A DNA stretch of 15,427 nt from Candidatus Colicola caccequi (GTDB lineage Bacteria > Bacteroidota > Bacteroidia > Bacteroidales > Paludibacteraceae). The position numbers and the translations under genes are program-made. The notes under the pieces were generated by a model that made no database searches, was not told the DNA's origin, and saw only the letters and a list, made by a program, of their open reading frames with translations. The stretch lies in NCBI GenBank assembly GCA_018065205.1, contig JAGHTR010000086.1, positions 1 through 15,427 on the forward strand, in the 5' to 3' direction. Of the stretch, positions 1 to 7,994 are shown piece after piece; within the stretch, counting starts at the first letter, position 1, and each line of letters starts with the position of its first letter.

Positions 1-1364
1 CGGAACTTCAGATAGGTCATCATTGATTTGTTGATTTCATAATCCGCCTGGGCCATGACATCAAAGCCATTGCTTGGATAGGGCACCCCATACTTAACAT
101 CCGCAAATCGGAAGCCATCCGCATATAAGGCAAAGCGCCATTTAGGCAATAAACGAATTTCGGAACCGATATAAAAGCCATTTTCATCCCCCACTTTGCT
201 GCTTTCGGAAAATGCGTATGCATAACGATTTTGGAAACATGGTGAATAATAACGATATAGCAAGAAAAATCCAAGACCGTCAATAGGTGTCAGTTTAGCG
301 CCGACAATGGTACCGACTCCCCATCTTGATTTAGAGGTAAAGTGTTGGGCGCTATTATAGGTGCCGGCTACCTCTCCAAACAAATCCCATCGTCCGTGAT
401 TATAACGGGCATTAATACCAAATGAGGTCATGGCTGAGTCCTTGGAATAAATATCTTCCAGGGCCGTCAATCCCACTTTCCAGTTCTTGCGATGAATAGT
501 GGTATTCATTCCGACCACATGATGCCAATTAGAATTCTCTGCGCGTATAGAATACAACAAAGACACATCTGCCATTCCAAAAGTGAGCGTAGTGGCGACA
601 CCATGCAGGTAATCATAAGAGGGACTAACCGAGCCATATTTGCGAACTCCTTCTGCACCATTCGCGGAGGATAGGATATAGGAACTTTTACCCATGTGAT
701 TAGATTGTCCCATCACCAACCCTAATCCGAACTGCCCTTCAAAGTTGCCCAATACGAGTGTCTTAAGATGAGGTGTTATATTCTTAAGTTGGATGTACCC
801 TCCATAATCTATTTCTTTCCACTTATCATGGGGCGAACGTTGGATGGTAATACCAGCCTGAACCTGATTATGATAATTAAACCGATAACGTAGATTACCA
901 TAAAACGGGTCCTGACCATTGTTCTCTATGTTACGGGCATCCATACGCAGGGTGAGTTCATGATTGGCATAATGAAAAACCTCTTTAGCATAGATGGGCG
1001 TTCGTAAGTTTGGCTGTTCAACTTTTAGGAAATACATCAGATTACGGATTTCATACTCTCGTAACCCGGGAACTAACTGCAGTTCATAGATGCTTGCCAT
1101 CGGATGTTTTTGTACGTAATTAAGGATATTATCAATTTGTACAGACGACAAAAAACGCAATTGCAATAAATCATCTTCGGTAGCAGTATTAATATTAATC
1201 GGTTGGGTATGAATCTCCAATAATTCTTGGGTTAGTTGTTCCATATCCACGCCTCCATCTTCAGCCAATTGCTCATATACATCAGCAATAATATCCTGAA
1301 CCGTTTGCCCCCAACCATGCACAACAGACAGGCTTACTAATATGATGAATACGCATCTTTTCAT
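1..1364 (-). CDS. Helix-hairpin-helix domain protein with outer-membrane beta-barrel (3' end cut by window edge)
   Basis: The gene opens with ATG at 1364-1362 and stays open for 454 codons to the left edge, so its C-terminus is missing. Residues 1-20 look like a signal peptide (MKRCVFIILVSLSVVHGWGQ). Residues 55-113 carry two helix-hairpin-helix-like units: the first begins PININTATEDDLLQL and the second has SIYELQLVPGL, the ComEA-like pattern of nonspecific DNA-binding hairpins. After residue 120 the chain turns into alternating, aromatic-rich strands (for example LRYRFNYHNQVQAGI and GLGFFLLYRYY), typical of an outer membrane barrel. Proteins with this layout are common in Bacteroidota, usually as conserved proteins of unknown role; DNA uptake is sometimes suggested but not shown here. 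Its ATG overlaps the TGA of the upstream gene (ATGA), so the two are probably translationally coupled. Partial state and domain order are seen; function is inferred. Confidence 0.85.
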   Translation of the reverse strand, partial: MKRCVFIILVSLSVVHGWGQTVQDIIADVYEQLAEDGGVDMEQLTQELLEIHTQPININTATEDDLLQLRFLSSVQIDNILNYVQKHPMASIYELQLVPGLREYEIRNLMYFLKVEQPNLRTPIYAKEVFHYANHELTLRMDARNIENNGQDPFYGNLRYRFNYHNQVQAGITIQRSPHDKWKEIDYGGYIQLKNITPHLKTLVLGNFEGQFGLGLVMGQSNHMGKSSYILSSANGAEGVRKYGSVSPSYDYLHGVATTLTFGMADVSLLYSIRAENSNWHHVVGMNTTIHRKNWKVGLTALEDIYSKDSAMTSFGINARYNHGRWDLFGEVAGTYNSAQHFTSKSRWGVGTIVGAKLTPIDGLGFFLLYRYYSPCFQNRYAYAFSESSKVGDENGFYIGSEIRLLPKWRFALYADGFRFADVKYGVPYPSNGFDVMAQADYEINKSMMTYLKF

Positions 1365-2104
1365 AGAATCTTATAGCCTATTCTCACTTGTAAACTCAGC
1401 CCCAATCTTGGATCTACTTCTAAGTTAGTATCCAAGTTCAATCCACCAAATCGCAGACCAACACCTAAGCATCCAACCAACCGGTTATAGTAGTATGCTC
1501 CGATTTTTAGGTTGACCGTCTCCACACATTGCCATTCAACCGAAGTGGCCACTTTCCATGTTGTAGTTGGGCCATAATCCCCTTGTACGGACCAATGAAA
1601 GCCTTTATAGAACCGATAGTCCGTTCCTATGGAATAGAAAGCGGGGAGTGCTTTTTTTTCGTCATCCGTAATGCGTATCTTTTGCATAAACGGATTGGAT
1701 GTAAAAACACCCAAGGTAAAATTTTTAGTAATATCTACGGTAAGTCCTATTAACGGGAAAAAGGTACCTTTATATTTGAGGTTGTCTCCGGCATAAATCG
1801 TTTGATAATTAGCCCCCACTCCTAATGTGAATCTTCCAAATCGACGGCTCAGAGACAAGCCTACTTGCATCTCTTGGTATTTACTATACCCATAAAAACA
1901 ATACCCTATGCCAACATTGACATAGGGGTTACAATATCCGAATTGGATTAATGCAGTGTTTAAGGACGATAATAAGTATTTATTTTCGTATTGAGCACTT
2001 ATTTGAAAACGTTCCTGCTGGTCTAAGCACGCAGGATTTTGGAATGCTGTCCAATCATCCGTTCTCGCCGTCTGAATATTGGCCAAATGAGCCGAAACGG
2101 CCAA
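1361..2104 (-). CDS. PorV/FadL-like outer membrane beta-barrel protein, start codon uncertain
   Basis: This is a beta-barrel-like protein of about 247 residues. The N-terminal part has WTAFQNPACL, resembling the NPA motif of PorV/PorQ/UPF0164-type barrels. It continues with alternating strands such as GVGANYQTIYAGDNLKYKG and ends in a barrel-like terminal strand (LSLQVRIGYKIL). PorV- and PorQ-type proteins help type IX secretion, but this one is too diverged for me to give a specific role. The start is a problem. The first usual start codon is TTG at 2104-2102, yet the same frame continues upstream to a stop at 2131-2129 and spells VKLLLSILLAVSAHLA, a good signal peptide that no ATG, GTG or TTG precedes. 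CTG at 2122-2120 or re-initiation at the rpoD stop (2126-2124) are alternatives. The 3' end overlaps the next gene by 4 nt. Confidence 0.75.
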   Translation of the reverse strand: MAVSAHLANIQTARTDDWTAFQNPACLDQQERFQISAQYENKYLLSSLNTALIQFGYCNPYVNVGIGYCFYGYSKYQEMQVGLSLSRRFGRFTLGVGANYQTIYAGDNLKYKGTFFPLIGLTVDITKNFTLGVFTSNPFMQKIRITDDEKKALPAFYSIGTDYRFYKGFHWSVQGDYGPTTTWKVATSVEWQCVETVNLKIGAYYYNRLVGCLGVGLRFGGLNLDTNLEVDPRLGLSLQVRIGYKIL

Positions 2105-2123
2105 TAATATAGATAGTAGCAGT

Positions 2124-2984
2124 TTAACCTAAGTAAGTTTTTAAGATACGACTGCGATTTCCTGCTTGCAATTTACGGATAGCCTTCTCCTTAATTTGAC
2201 GTACGCGCTCGCGCGTTAGGTGCAAATCTTCACCAATCTCTTCGAGGGTTTTCTCAGGCATTCCTAAGCCAAAGAACTTACGCAATATATCCGCCTCGCG
2301 ACTTGTTAAGGTATTCAAAGCACGGTCAACCTCGCGAGACAGCGATTCATTAATCAAGCCTCTGTCTGCATTGGGGCTATCTTCATTCACCATCACATCA
2401 ATCAAGCAATTGTCTTCTCCTTCTACGAAAGGAGCATCTACTGAGATATGACGTCCGGACATCTTGAGTGTATCCGCAATTTTGTCTACCGGTATATCCA
2501 GGACTTCAGCCAGTTCCTCGGCGGACGGCTTGCGCTCATGCTCTTGCTCAAAACGCTGAAAAGCCTTGTTAATTTTATTCAACGAGCCGACCTGATTGAG
2601 TGGCAAACGCACGATACGAGATTGCTCAGCCAGTGCCTGCAAGATAGATTGGCGAATCCACCATACCGCATAGGATATGAATTTAAAACCGCGAGTTTCA
2701 TCAAATTTCTCGGCTGCCTTAATGAGTCCTAAGTTTCCCTCATTAATCAAATCCGGCAAACTCAATCCTTGATTTTGATACTGCTTAGCGACAGAAACCA
2801 CAAAGCGCAAATTGGCACGGGTTAAACGCTCTAATGCAGCACGATCCCCATTACGGATACGGCCCGCTAATTCCACTTCTTCTTCTACACTCACCAACTC
2901 TTCACGACCGATCTCCTGCAAATATTTGTCTAATGAAGCGGACTCGCGATTGGTAATTGATTTGGTAATTTTTAATTGACGCAT
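2124..2984 (-). CDS. rpoD: Primary RNA polymerase sigma factor (sigma-70, short Bacteroidota form)
   Basis: A 286-residue sigma-70 protein that directs core RNA polymerase to housekeeping promoters. Region 1.2 lies at about residues 14-46 (SLDKYLQEIGREELVSVEEE). Region 2 runs from about 52 to 123, including ANLRFVVSVAKQYQ and the -10-reading segment FKFISYAVWWIRQSI (100-114). Region 3 is about 133-205. Region 4 is about 222-275 with its helix-turn-helix TLEEIGEDL...TRERVRQIKEKA. The large region 1.1 of proteobacterial RpoD is absent, and the length is normal for Bacteroidota primary sigma factors. The ATG at 2984 lies only 18 nt after the 3' end of a tRNA-Arg, with no promoter or T-run between them, so co-transcription and release by tRNA processing is likely. 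The factor would read the TTTG/TAnnTTTG promoters seen in this window. Identification is firm. Confidence 0.97.
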   Translation of the reverse strand: MRQLKITKSITNRESASLDKYLQEIGREELVSVEEEVELAGRIRNGDRAALERLTRANLRFVVSVAKQYQNQGLSLPDLINEGNLGLIKAAEKFDETRGFKFISYAVWWIRQSILQALAEQSRIVRLPLNQVGSLNKINKAFQRFEQEHERKPSAEELAEVLDIPVDKIADTLKMSGRHISVDAPFVEGEDNCLIDVMVNEDSPNADRGLINESLSREVDRALNTLTSREADILRKFFGLGMPEKTLEEIGEDLHLTRERVRQIKEKAIRKLQAGNRSRILKTYLG

Positions 2985-3002
2985 ATAGGTTTTCTTTTTT
3001 CG

Positions 3003-3076
3003 TGATCCGGCCGGGATTCGAACCCGGGACCCACAGCTTAGAAGGCTGTTGCTCTATCCAACTGAGCTACCAGACC
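3003..3076 (-). tRNA. tRNA-Arg (anticodon UCU)
   Basis: Read on the minus strand, a complete 74-nt cloverleaf folds. The acceptor pairs GGTCTGG with CCGGATC (two G-U type wobbles) and has discriminator A. The D-arm is GCTC/GAGC. The anticodon arm is ACAGC-CTTCTAA-GCTGT with anticodon TCT at 3041-3043. The variable region has 5 nt, and the T-arm is CCGGG-TTCGAAT-CCCGG. It decodes AGA (and AGG by wobble). No CCA is encoded: the discriminator is followed by CGA. The gene lies inside the transcription unit that continues into rpoD, roughly 135 nt downstream of a promoter. Confidence 0.96.
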
Positions 3077-3205
3077 TCGTCGGAGCGACCAGTCCGTAAA
3101 GGCTGATACCACTTCGTTAAATCAGCAGACGGCAGGAGCTCCTCCTCTCCGAAAAACCTCTAGCGAGCTTTTTCGGTATTATTAAACACTTTCCACGACG
3201 AAAAG
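3077..3205 (-). other. Hairpin-rich 5' leader ahead of tRNA-Arg and rpoD
   Basis: About 130 nt separate the promoter at 3212-3243 from the tRNA 5' end. The stretch is not coding but holds several inverted repeats. The strongest is CCGAAAAA (3149-3156) with TTTTTCGG (3169-3176), extended inward after one mismatch by CTC/GAG around a 4-nt loop. Others are GCTGAT (3102-3107) with ATCAGC (3121-3126), CGGA (3081-3084) with TCCG (3093-3096), and the palindrome AGGAGCTCCT (3134-3143). On the minus strand the strongest hairpin is followed by GAGAGGAGG rather than a T-run, so it is not a classic terminator. It could be a processing or folding leader for the tRNA precursor, or a remnant of another RNA gene; I do not recognise a known family. 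Confidence 0.5.
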
Positions 3206-3211
3206 CGGGTG

Positions 3212-3243
3212 CAAAGGTACACTTTTTTTGCGATATTTCCAAA
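3212..3243 (-). promoter_or_regulatory. Bacteroidota sigma-70 promoter for tRNA-Arg / rpoD unit
   Basis: On the minus strand TTTG (3243-3240) is followed by 20 nt and then TACCTTTG (3219-3212), matching the Bacteroidota -33 TTTG and -7 TAnnTTTG consensus. Start of transcription is expected near 3205-3208. It lies just after thioredoxin and is the only good promoter before the tRNA and rpoD. Confidence 0.8.
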
Positions 3244-3269
3244 TTTATTTCTAAATTTATTTTCTTATC

Positions 3270-3584
3270 TTATAAAATCGCCTCTATTTGCTGAACGATA
3301 TCCTGCTTACGAGCAGCACCTACGTGCCGATTTACCAACTCTCCATTCTTAAAGAACAGCATTGTAGGTATACTCATTATACCATACTGCTCACAAGCAT
3401 CTACGTTCTCATCAACATTCATCTTGCCGACACGAATTTTACCGGCATACTCTTCTGCTAATTCATCAACAATGGGAAGCATCATCTTACAAGGGCCACA
3501 CCATGGTGCCCAAAAATCTACCACTAACGGAGAACCCTCTGCTATGAGTTCTTGAATGTTGGAATCTGTAATTTCTAATGTCAT
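3270..3584 (-). CDS. trxA: Thioredoxin
   Basis: A 104-residue single-domain thioredoxin, a cytoplasmic dithiol reductant recycled by thioredoxin reductase. The active site WCGPCK (Trp28-Cys29-Gly30-Pro31-Cys32-Lys33) is intact, as are the buried Asp23 in VVDFWAPW and the cis-proline loop SIPTM (Pro73). Length and motif spacing are those of classic TrxA. There is no signal peptide, so it acts in the cytoplasm. An extra Cys64 is present in the DACEQYGI segment. The ATG at 3584 follows the clpC-like stop by 43 nt without a recognisable promoter, so it is probably the last gene of the operon. No GC-rich terminator is visible between its stop and the next promoter. Confidence 0.97.
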   Translation of the reverse strand: MTLEITDSNIQELIAEGSPLVVDFWAPWCGPCKMMLPIVDELAEEYAGKIRVGKMNVDENVDACEQYGIMSIPTMLFFKNGELVNRHVGAARKQDIVQQIEAIL

Positions 3585-3627
3585 AATAGTTATATTTAAA
3601 AGTTTATATTTTTCGCCTTACAATCGC

Positions 3628-5955
3628 TTATACTCTAATCTTCTCTACATCCGGATTAGACATAATCGCATCCGTAATTTTATCTTCCAATATTCGTTGG
3701 ATTGCTCTCTTTACAGGCCGCGCACCATTCTTTGGATCGTACGCTTCGCGCATTAATTCTCGTTGGGAGGCAGGAGTTATGCTTAACTGATATCCTTTAT
3801 CAGATAAACGTTTGCGTAGATGCCCCAATTCAATCCGAACGATTGCTTCAATATGTTCCTTACTCAATGGTTGGAAGGTAATAATATCATCTATTCTATT
3901 TACAAATTCAGGTGGGAACATCTTCTTTAACGCCTTATCCATCACCTTCTCCGCTACCGAATTGGTGATCTGTTCGGCTTCAAATCCGGATCCCGCACCA
4001 AAGTCTTGCAATTGACGTGTTCCCACATTGGAGGTCATTATGATAATTGTATTTCGGAAATCCACCGAATGTCCTTGCCGGTCGGTCAATCGTCCTTCAT
4101 CCAACACCTGCAATAAGACATTAAATATATCCGGATGGGCTTTTTCTATCTCATCAAACAGCACGATGGAATAAGGTTTTCTACGCACCGCTTCCGTCAA
4201 TTTACCGCCATCTTCATGGGCGATATAGCCCGGAGGTGCACCAACCAAAAGTGACACCGCATGTTTTTCCATATATTCGGACATATCAAAACGGATGATG
4301 GCGTCTCGACTGCCAAATAATTCTTCGGCCAAACATTGTGCCAAGTATGTTTTTCCCACACCTGTTGAGCCCATAAAGAAGAATGTTCCGATAGGACGAT
4401 TCGCGTCGCGTAATCCCAGTCGTGAACGCCGAATGGCACGTACCACTTGGTCGATAACCTTATCTTGACCTATAACACGCTTCTTCAGATTGGTAGGCAG
4501 TTGCTGCAATTGTATTTTTTCCTTTTGTGCTACACGATGCACAGGAACACCGGACATCATGCTAACAACGCGAGCGATATCCTCTTCCGTAATCGTAGTA
4601 TGCATAGTATGTGTACCGGCTTCATCCATCACATCAATGGCCTTATCCGGCAGTTCTCGATCCGGCAAATAACGACTGCTTAGTTCCACGCATGCACGCA
4701 AGGCCTCATCCGTATAAGTTTTCTTGTGATGTCTTTCATAACAGGATTTTAAGCCCTGTAAGATGCGATAACTTTCTTCAATGCCCGGAGCCTCTACCAA
4801 TACTTTTTGGAAACGTCTTTCCAATGCAGCATCTTTCTCTATGCTTTGGCGATACTCCGCAATAGTTGTTGAACCTATACATTGCACTTCTCCGCGGGAC
4901 AAAGCCGGCTTCATAATACTGGCTGCATCCAATGCGCCTCGCATATTTCCTGCCCCTACAATAGTATGGATTTCATCTATAAATAAGACACAATTAGTAT
5001 GCGTTCGTGCCTCCTCGATGATATCATGCATCCGCTGTTCAAACTCTCCTCGAAAAGATGCTCCTGCCACAATAGCAGCCATATCCAATGCAATCAAACG
5101 GCGCTGACGAACTGCATCGATTCGGCTAGTGCACCATTTCTGAGCCAGGCCCTCTACGATAGCAGTCTTTCCTACCCCGGCCTCTCCAATCAAAATAGGA
5201 TTATTCTTTCTCCTACGTTTCAGCACTTGATCCAGACGCAGTATCTCGTTTTGTCGGCCTATCACAGGGTCTAATAACCCCATCTTAGCTTGTTGGGTTA
5301 AATCTCGTCCATAGCGATCTAATAGTGGCGTTTCAGATTTAGGAGCATCATCATGTTCCTCCTCTTGTGCCACTGTCTTATTCTCTCCAACTGCCAAATT
5401 CTTCATAGCCACCATTCCATTCTTCAACGCTCCATTTAGTAACACGAATCCAGCGCCTGCCAAATGAGAAAGTATCTCGGAAGGGAAGTCTTCTTTTTCC
5501 TGCAATATAGAGTCATTATTACTGATATCTGTTGGATGAGGATAAAGACGCTCTATGGTATCATAATTCACATTATACTCATTATCCAAAAGCATTGCCG
5601 GATAATTAGCACGATGGTGCAAAATAGCCAATAAGACATGGACTGTTCCACACGAATGATCCTGATAAGACTCTGCCTCCAAATGCGACATTTCCATGAT
5701 TATATGCGTCGCTTGGGAAAATCCCAATCCTTTGGCATTAGGCGATTGTGTATACGTATGAAGATGCTCCTCCAGTCGTAGTTTAAATTCGTCTAAAACA
5801 ACACCGGAACGACATAATAATTCGTACGCCTTACTTTCTTGAATACGACAAATACCCAATACCAGATGTTCCGGCGTAATAGATATATTTTGCAATCGCT
5901 CCGCTTCTTGCTTAGCGAATTCCAATACCTTATGTGTATGTTGTGTATAGTCCAT
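3628..5955 (-). CDS. clpC: ClpC/ClpA-type AAA+ protein unfoldase lacking the middle domain
   Basis: A 775-residue Hsp100 unfoldase expected to feed proteins to ClpP. The N-domain is at about 1-137. D1 has Walker A GEAGVGKT (257-264), Walker B Asp327-Glu328 and ERRF arginines (380-381). D2 has Walker A GSTGVGKT (529-536), Walker B Asp601-Glu602, sensor Asn643 and FVNR Arg687. Three features are odd. The coiled-coil middle domain usual in ClpC is absent: the chain goes from AIDVMDEAG (440-447) almost directly to EEDIARVVSMMSGVP, as in ClpA. The ClpP-binding tripeptide, normally [ILV]-G-[FL], reads Ser656-Gly657-Phe658. The D2 pore loop GYVGY reads GYIAH (576-580). A linker of about 140-210 is low in conservation. 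The ATG lies 1 nt after the porin stop. Family is certain; the ClpC name is by lineage and could equally be ClpA-like. Confidence 0.93.
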   Translation of the reverse strand: MDYTQHTHKVLEFAKQEAERLQNISITPEHLVLGICRIQESKAYELLCRSGVVLDEFKLRLEEHLHTYTQSPNAKGLGFSQATHIIMEMSHLEAESYQDHSCGTVHVLLAILHHRANYPAMLLDNEYNVNYDTIERLYPHPTDISNNDSILQEKEDFPSEILSHLAGAGFVLLNGALKNGMVAMKNLAVGENKTVAQEEEHDDAPKSETPLLDRYGRDLTQQAKMGLLDPVIGRQNEILRLDQVLKRRRKNNPILIGEAGVGKTAIVEGLAQKWCTSRIDAVRQRRLIALDMAAIVAGASFRGEFEQRMHDIIEEARTHTNCVLFIDEIHTIVGAGNMRGALDAASIMKPALSRGEVQCIGSTTIAEYRQSIEKDAALERRFQKVLVEAPGIEESYRILQGLKSCYERHHKKTYTDEALRACVELSSRYLPDRELPDKAIDVMDEAGTHTMHTTITEEDIARVVSMMSGVPVHRVAQKEKIQLQQLPTNLKKRVIGQDKVIDQVVRAIRRSRLGLRDANRPIGTFFFMGSTGVGKTYLAQCLAEELFGSRDAIIRFDMSEYMEKHAVSLLVGAPPGYIAHEDGGKLTEAVRRKPYSIVLFDEIEKAHPDIFNVLLQVLDEGRLTDRQGHSVDFRNTIIIMTSNVGTRQLQDFGAGSGFEAEQITNSVAEKVMDKALKKMFPPEFVNRIDDIITFQPLSKEHIEAIVRIELGHLRKRLSDKGYQLSITPASQRELMREAYDPKNGARPVKRAIQRILEDKITDAIMSNPDVEKIRV

Positions 5956-5956
5956 A

Positions 5957-7993
5957 TTACTTATAAAAATAGAATGCTAAACCGGCTCTGAAAACATCCG
6001 GATTTTCAGGATATCCCGGCATAGTAAAGTAGTATCTTGACATAATGGTTGTATTCCAATGTTGGTACATCGCAAAGAAGCGCAAATGCAATAAACGGAC
6101 ATAGAAATTGACATACGCGCTCAAAGTTGGATAATTACCCACCTTCTCTTTATTCTGGGCACAGAACTGACCAATAGCAGGATTCCAAATGGGGGCATAA
6201 TAGCGCGTATTATACTTTAAGTCTATGCCTATTTGTGCATCCAATGCCTTAAACCAAACGCCATGATAATAAAGATTCGTGTATAACGAAACGGTTGGGA
6301 CAGTTATTGGGCCATCGGAAGCATACTGATAAATGACATGGTTATCCATGTTAAGCCATGGTGTAGTGATATCCAACTCTACATCTGCTGCCAAAACCGA
6401 TATACTCTTACCACTAGCCATCTGCTGAGGGGTATTGTGATCTATATCAAAATAGATATATCGTGAGATATTCTCGTAGTCCACCTTAATACGAGGAGTA
6501 AGCCACTTTGTCGGATAGGCCACCTGGCCACCGACATGGAAACGATACGTTTTATCCAATTGAATAGCATCATACGTATTATCACTATATCCCCAGCGGG
6601 CATGATTACCAAAATAATGGCAGGCATAAGAATCCGGCGTTTCATTTTCGAACGAAGCGGCTGCATCAATAGTCATGCTATCTTTACCCAAACGGAATCC
6701 TGCATTCAGATGACCAAACACTTTGAATTCACCTATCTTAGCACCAACGACAGCCACATTACCACCAAAGCCATAATGGATATACTTACCACGATTTTTA
6801 TATAATTCACCTCCCACTATAAGGCTATTATTCCACTCATAATGCCAACGTAATTGATCCATCTGAGAAAAAGACGAGGACAACACATCGTTATAATAAA
6901 CCGTGCTATTAGATAAGTCTAATCCTCGTCCAACACCAAACAAACGTCGCTCTGCCTCGTGCATCACAAACACTGTTGCACCAAATTTAAGTTTCGTATT
7001 AAACTCCTCTTCAAACGTGATGGATAAAGTGTTTTTTATTGATAAATAAGCCGCCGAATCACGTGTGTTTTGTGAGTTATAGTAACTATTCGGATAAAAT
7101 GTTTGTGGTTCTTTCTCCACATAACGTCTAGTTTGGTCGCTAACCTCAAAAACATGTCTGAACGTAGTAACAGGCACATAAACGATACGCGTTGAATCCA
7201 AATCCATCCATCTTCCACGTGAATCACGCTCTCGATAATGAACGGTCTGCTCACGCTCCACACAAATGCTATAATAATGATTCAAATACCCACTTAAATA
7301 CCGATAACCCGTCATCGCATTAAGATTGGTAGGTATATCTTCCGTTTCCATTTCAGAATTACTGATTTGATTAGGATCGGTCAACCCTCCATTCTCAAAC
7401 GAACTCATATTATTAAACGTGAAAGCCGCCTGCAAACTATAATGATTGCCATTATACGAACCAAATACACTACCATTGAATGTTTTACCGGCTTGGGATC
7501 GATAATGTCCCACAGCATTCGTGAAATTAAGCGTCGTTCCTAAATTAAACCGTTTGGTTACATTACCCGTGAAGAAGAACTTCAACTCATCATCCTCATG
7601 GTAAGTCTTGAATCCGCGTTTATATGAAATAGAGGAGTAAGGCGTTGTAGTATTATAAAAACGAACATCATGCGGAGTAGGCGTGTAGATATCGTATGCG
7701 TCGCCAAAGAAAAACTGAGTTTTATGGGTGCGATTAAAATAGATAGCAGACATAGTTGGAGAAACCAAGTTACCATTGTAGATATTGCATATACTCAGAT
7801 CATACAACTCATTGCGCATTGGGAAATTCTTGAATGTACTGTCCACTTCCACCGTGTCTGCCAAGCCCAAAGGTTCCGGCAATGTCCATGCATGCACGAC
7901 TGTCTTAGGAAGTTTCATTTTTGCTGAAACTTCCCCTATCCCTAATACTAAAAGTACCAGAATTAACCAACTCCAAGTCCGCACCTGCTTCAC
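5957..7993 (-). CDS. Porin_10-type putative outer membrane porin
   Basis: A 678-residue outer membrane protein starting with GTG at 7993-7991, one nucleotide after the stop of the GH57 gene. Residues 1-25 form a signal peptide (positively charged MKQVR, then a WSWLILVLLVLGIG core and VSA cleavage site). The mature chain is rich in aromatic and alternating residues: FFFGDAYDIYTPTPHDVRFYNTTTPYSS and GFKTYHEDDELKFFFTGNVTKRFNLG are characteristic of the Bacteroidota putative porin family (Porin_10), and it ends in FRAGLAFYFYK, a typical barrel C-terminal strand with terminal aromatic residues. Substrate is unknown. Location between glucan enzymes and a Clp unfoldase does not by itself show a shared job. 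I am confident of the outer membrane barrel, less so of porin activity. Confidence 0.88.
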   Translation of the reverse strand: MKQVRTWSWLILVLLVLGIGEVSAKMKLPKTVVHAWTLPEPLGLADTVEVDSTFKNFPMRNELYDLSICNIYNGNLVSPTMSAIYFNRTHKTQFFFGDAYDIYTPTPHDVRFYNTTTPYSSISYKRGFKTYHEDDELKFFFTGNVTKRFNLGTTLNFTNAVGHYRSQAGKTFNGSVFGSYNGNHYSLQAAFTFNNMSSFENGGLTDPNQISNSEMETEDIPTNLNAMTGYRYLSGYLNHYYSICVEREQTVHYRERDSRGRWMDLDSTRIVYVPVTTFRHVFEVSDQTRRYVEKEPQTFYPNSYYNSQNTRDSAAYLSIKNTLSITFEEEFNTKLKFGATVFVMHEAERRLFGVGRGLDLSNSTVYYNDVLSSSFSQMDQLRWHYEWNNSLIVGGELYKNRGKYIHYGFGGNVAVVGAKIGEFKVFGHLNAGFRLGKDSMTIDAAASFENETPDSYACHYFGNHARWGYSDNTYDAIQLDKTYRFHVGGQVAYPTKWLTPRIKVDYENISRYIYFDIDHNTPQQMASGKSISVLAADVELDITTPWLNMDNHVIYQYASDGPITVPTVSLYTNLYYHGVWFKALDAQIGIDLKYNTRYYAPIWNPAIGQFCAQNKEKVGNYPTLSAYVNFYVRLLHLRFFAMYQHWNTTIMSRYYFTMPGYPENPDVFRAGLAFYFYK

Positions 7994-7994
7994 T

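Noticed and set aside
3149..3176. Intrinsic terminator at the CCGAAAAA/TTTTTCGG hairpin
   Set aside because: On the minus strand the stem is followed by a purine-rich stretch (GAGAGGAGG), not a T-run; on the plus strand it is followed by only TATTATTAAA and no gene ends there.
4447..5274. Overlapping plus-strand open frames opposite the Clp gene
   Set aside because: They are antisense to conserved AAA+ motifs, overlap one another and have no promoter or family resemblance.
6987..6994. TAAATTTG promoter-like octamer on the minus strand inside the porin gene
   Set aside because: A lone -7-like match within conserved coding sequence and far from any start; expected by chance in AT-rich DNA.
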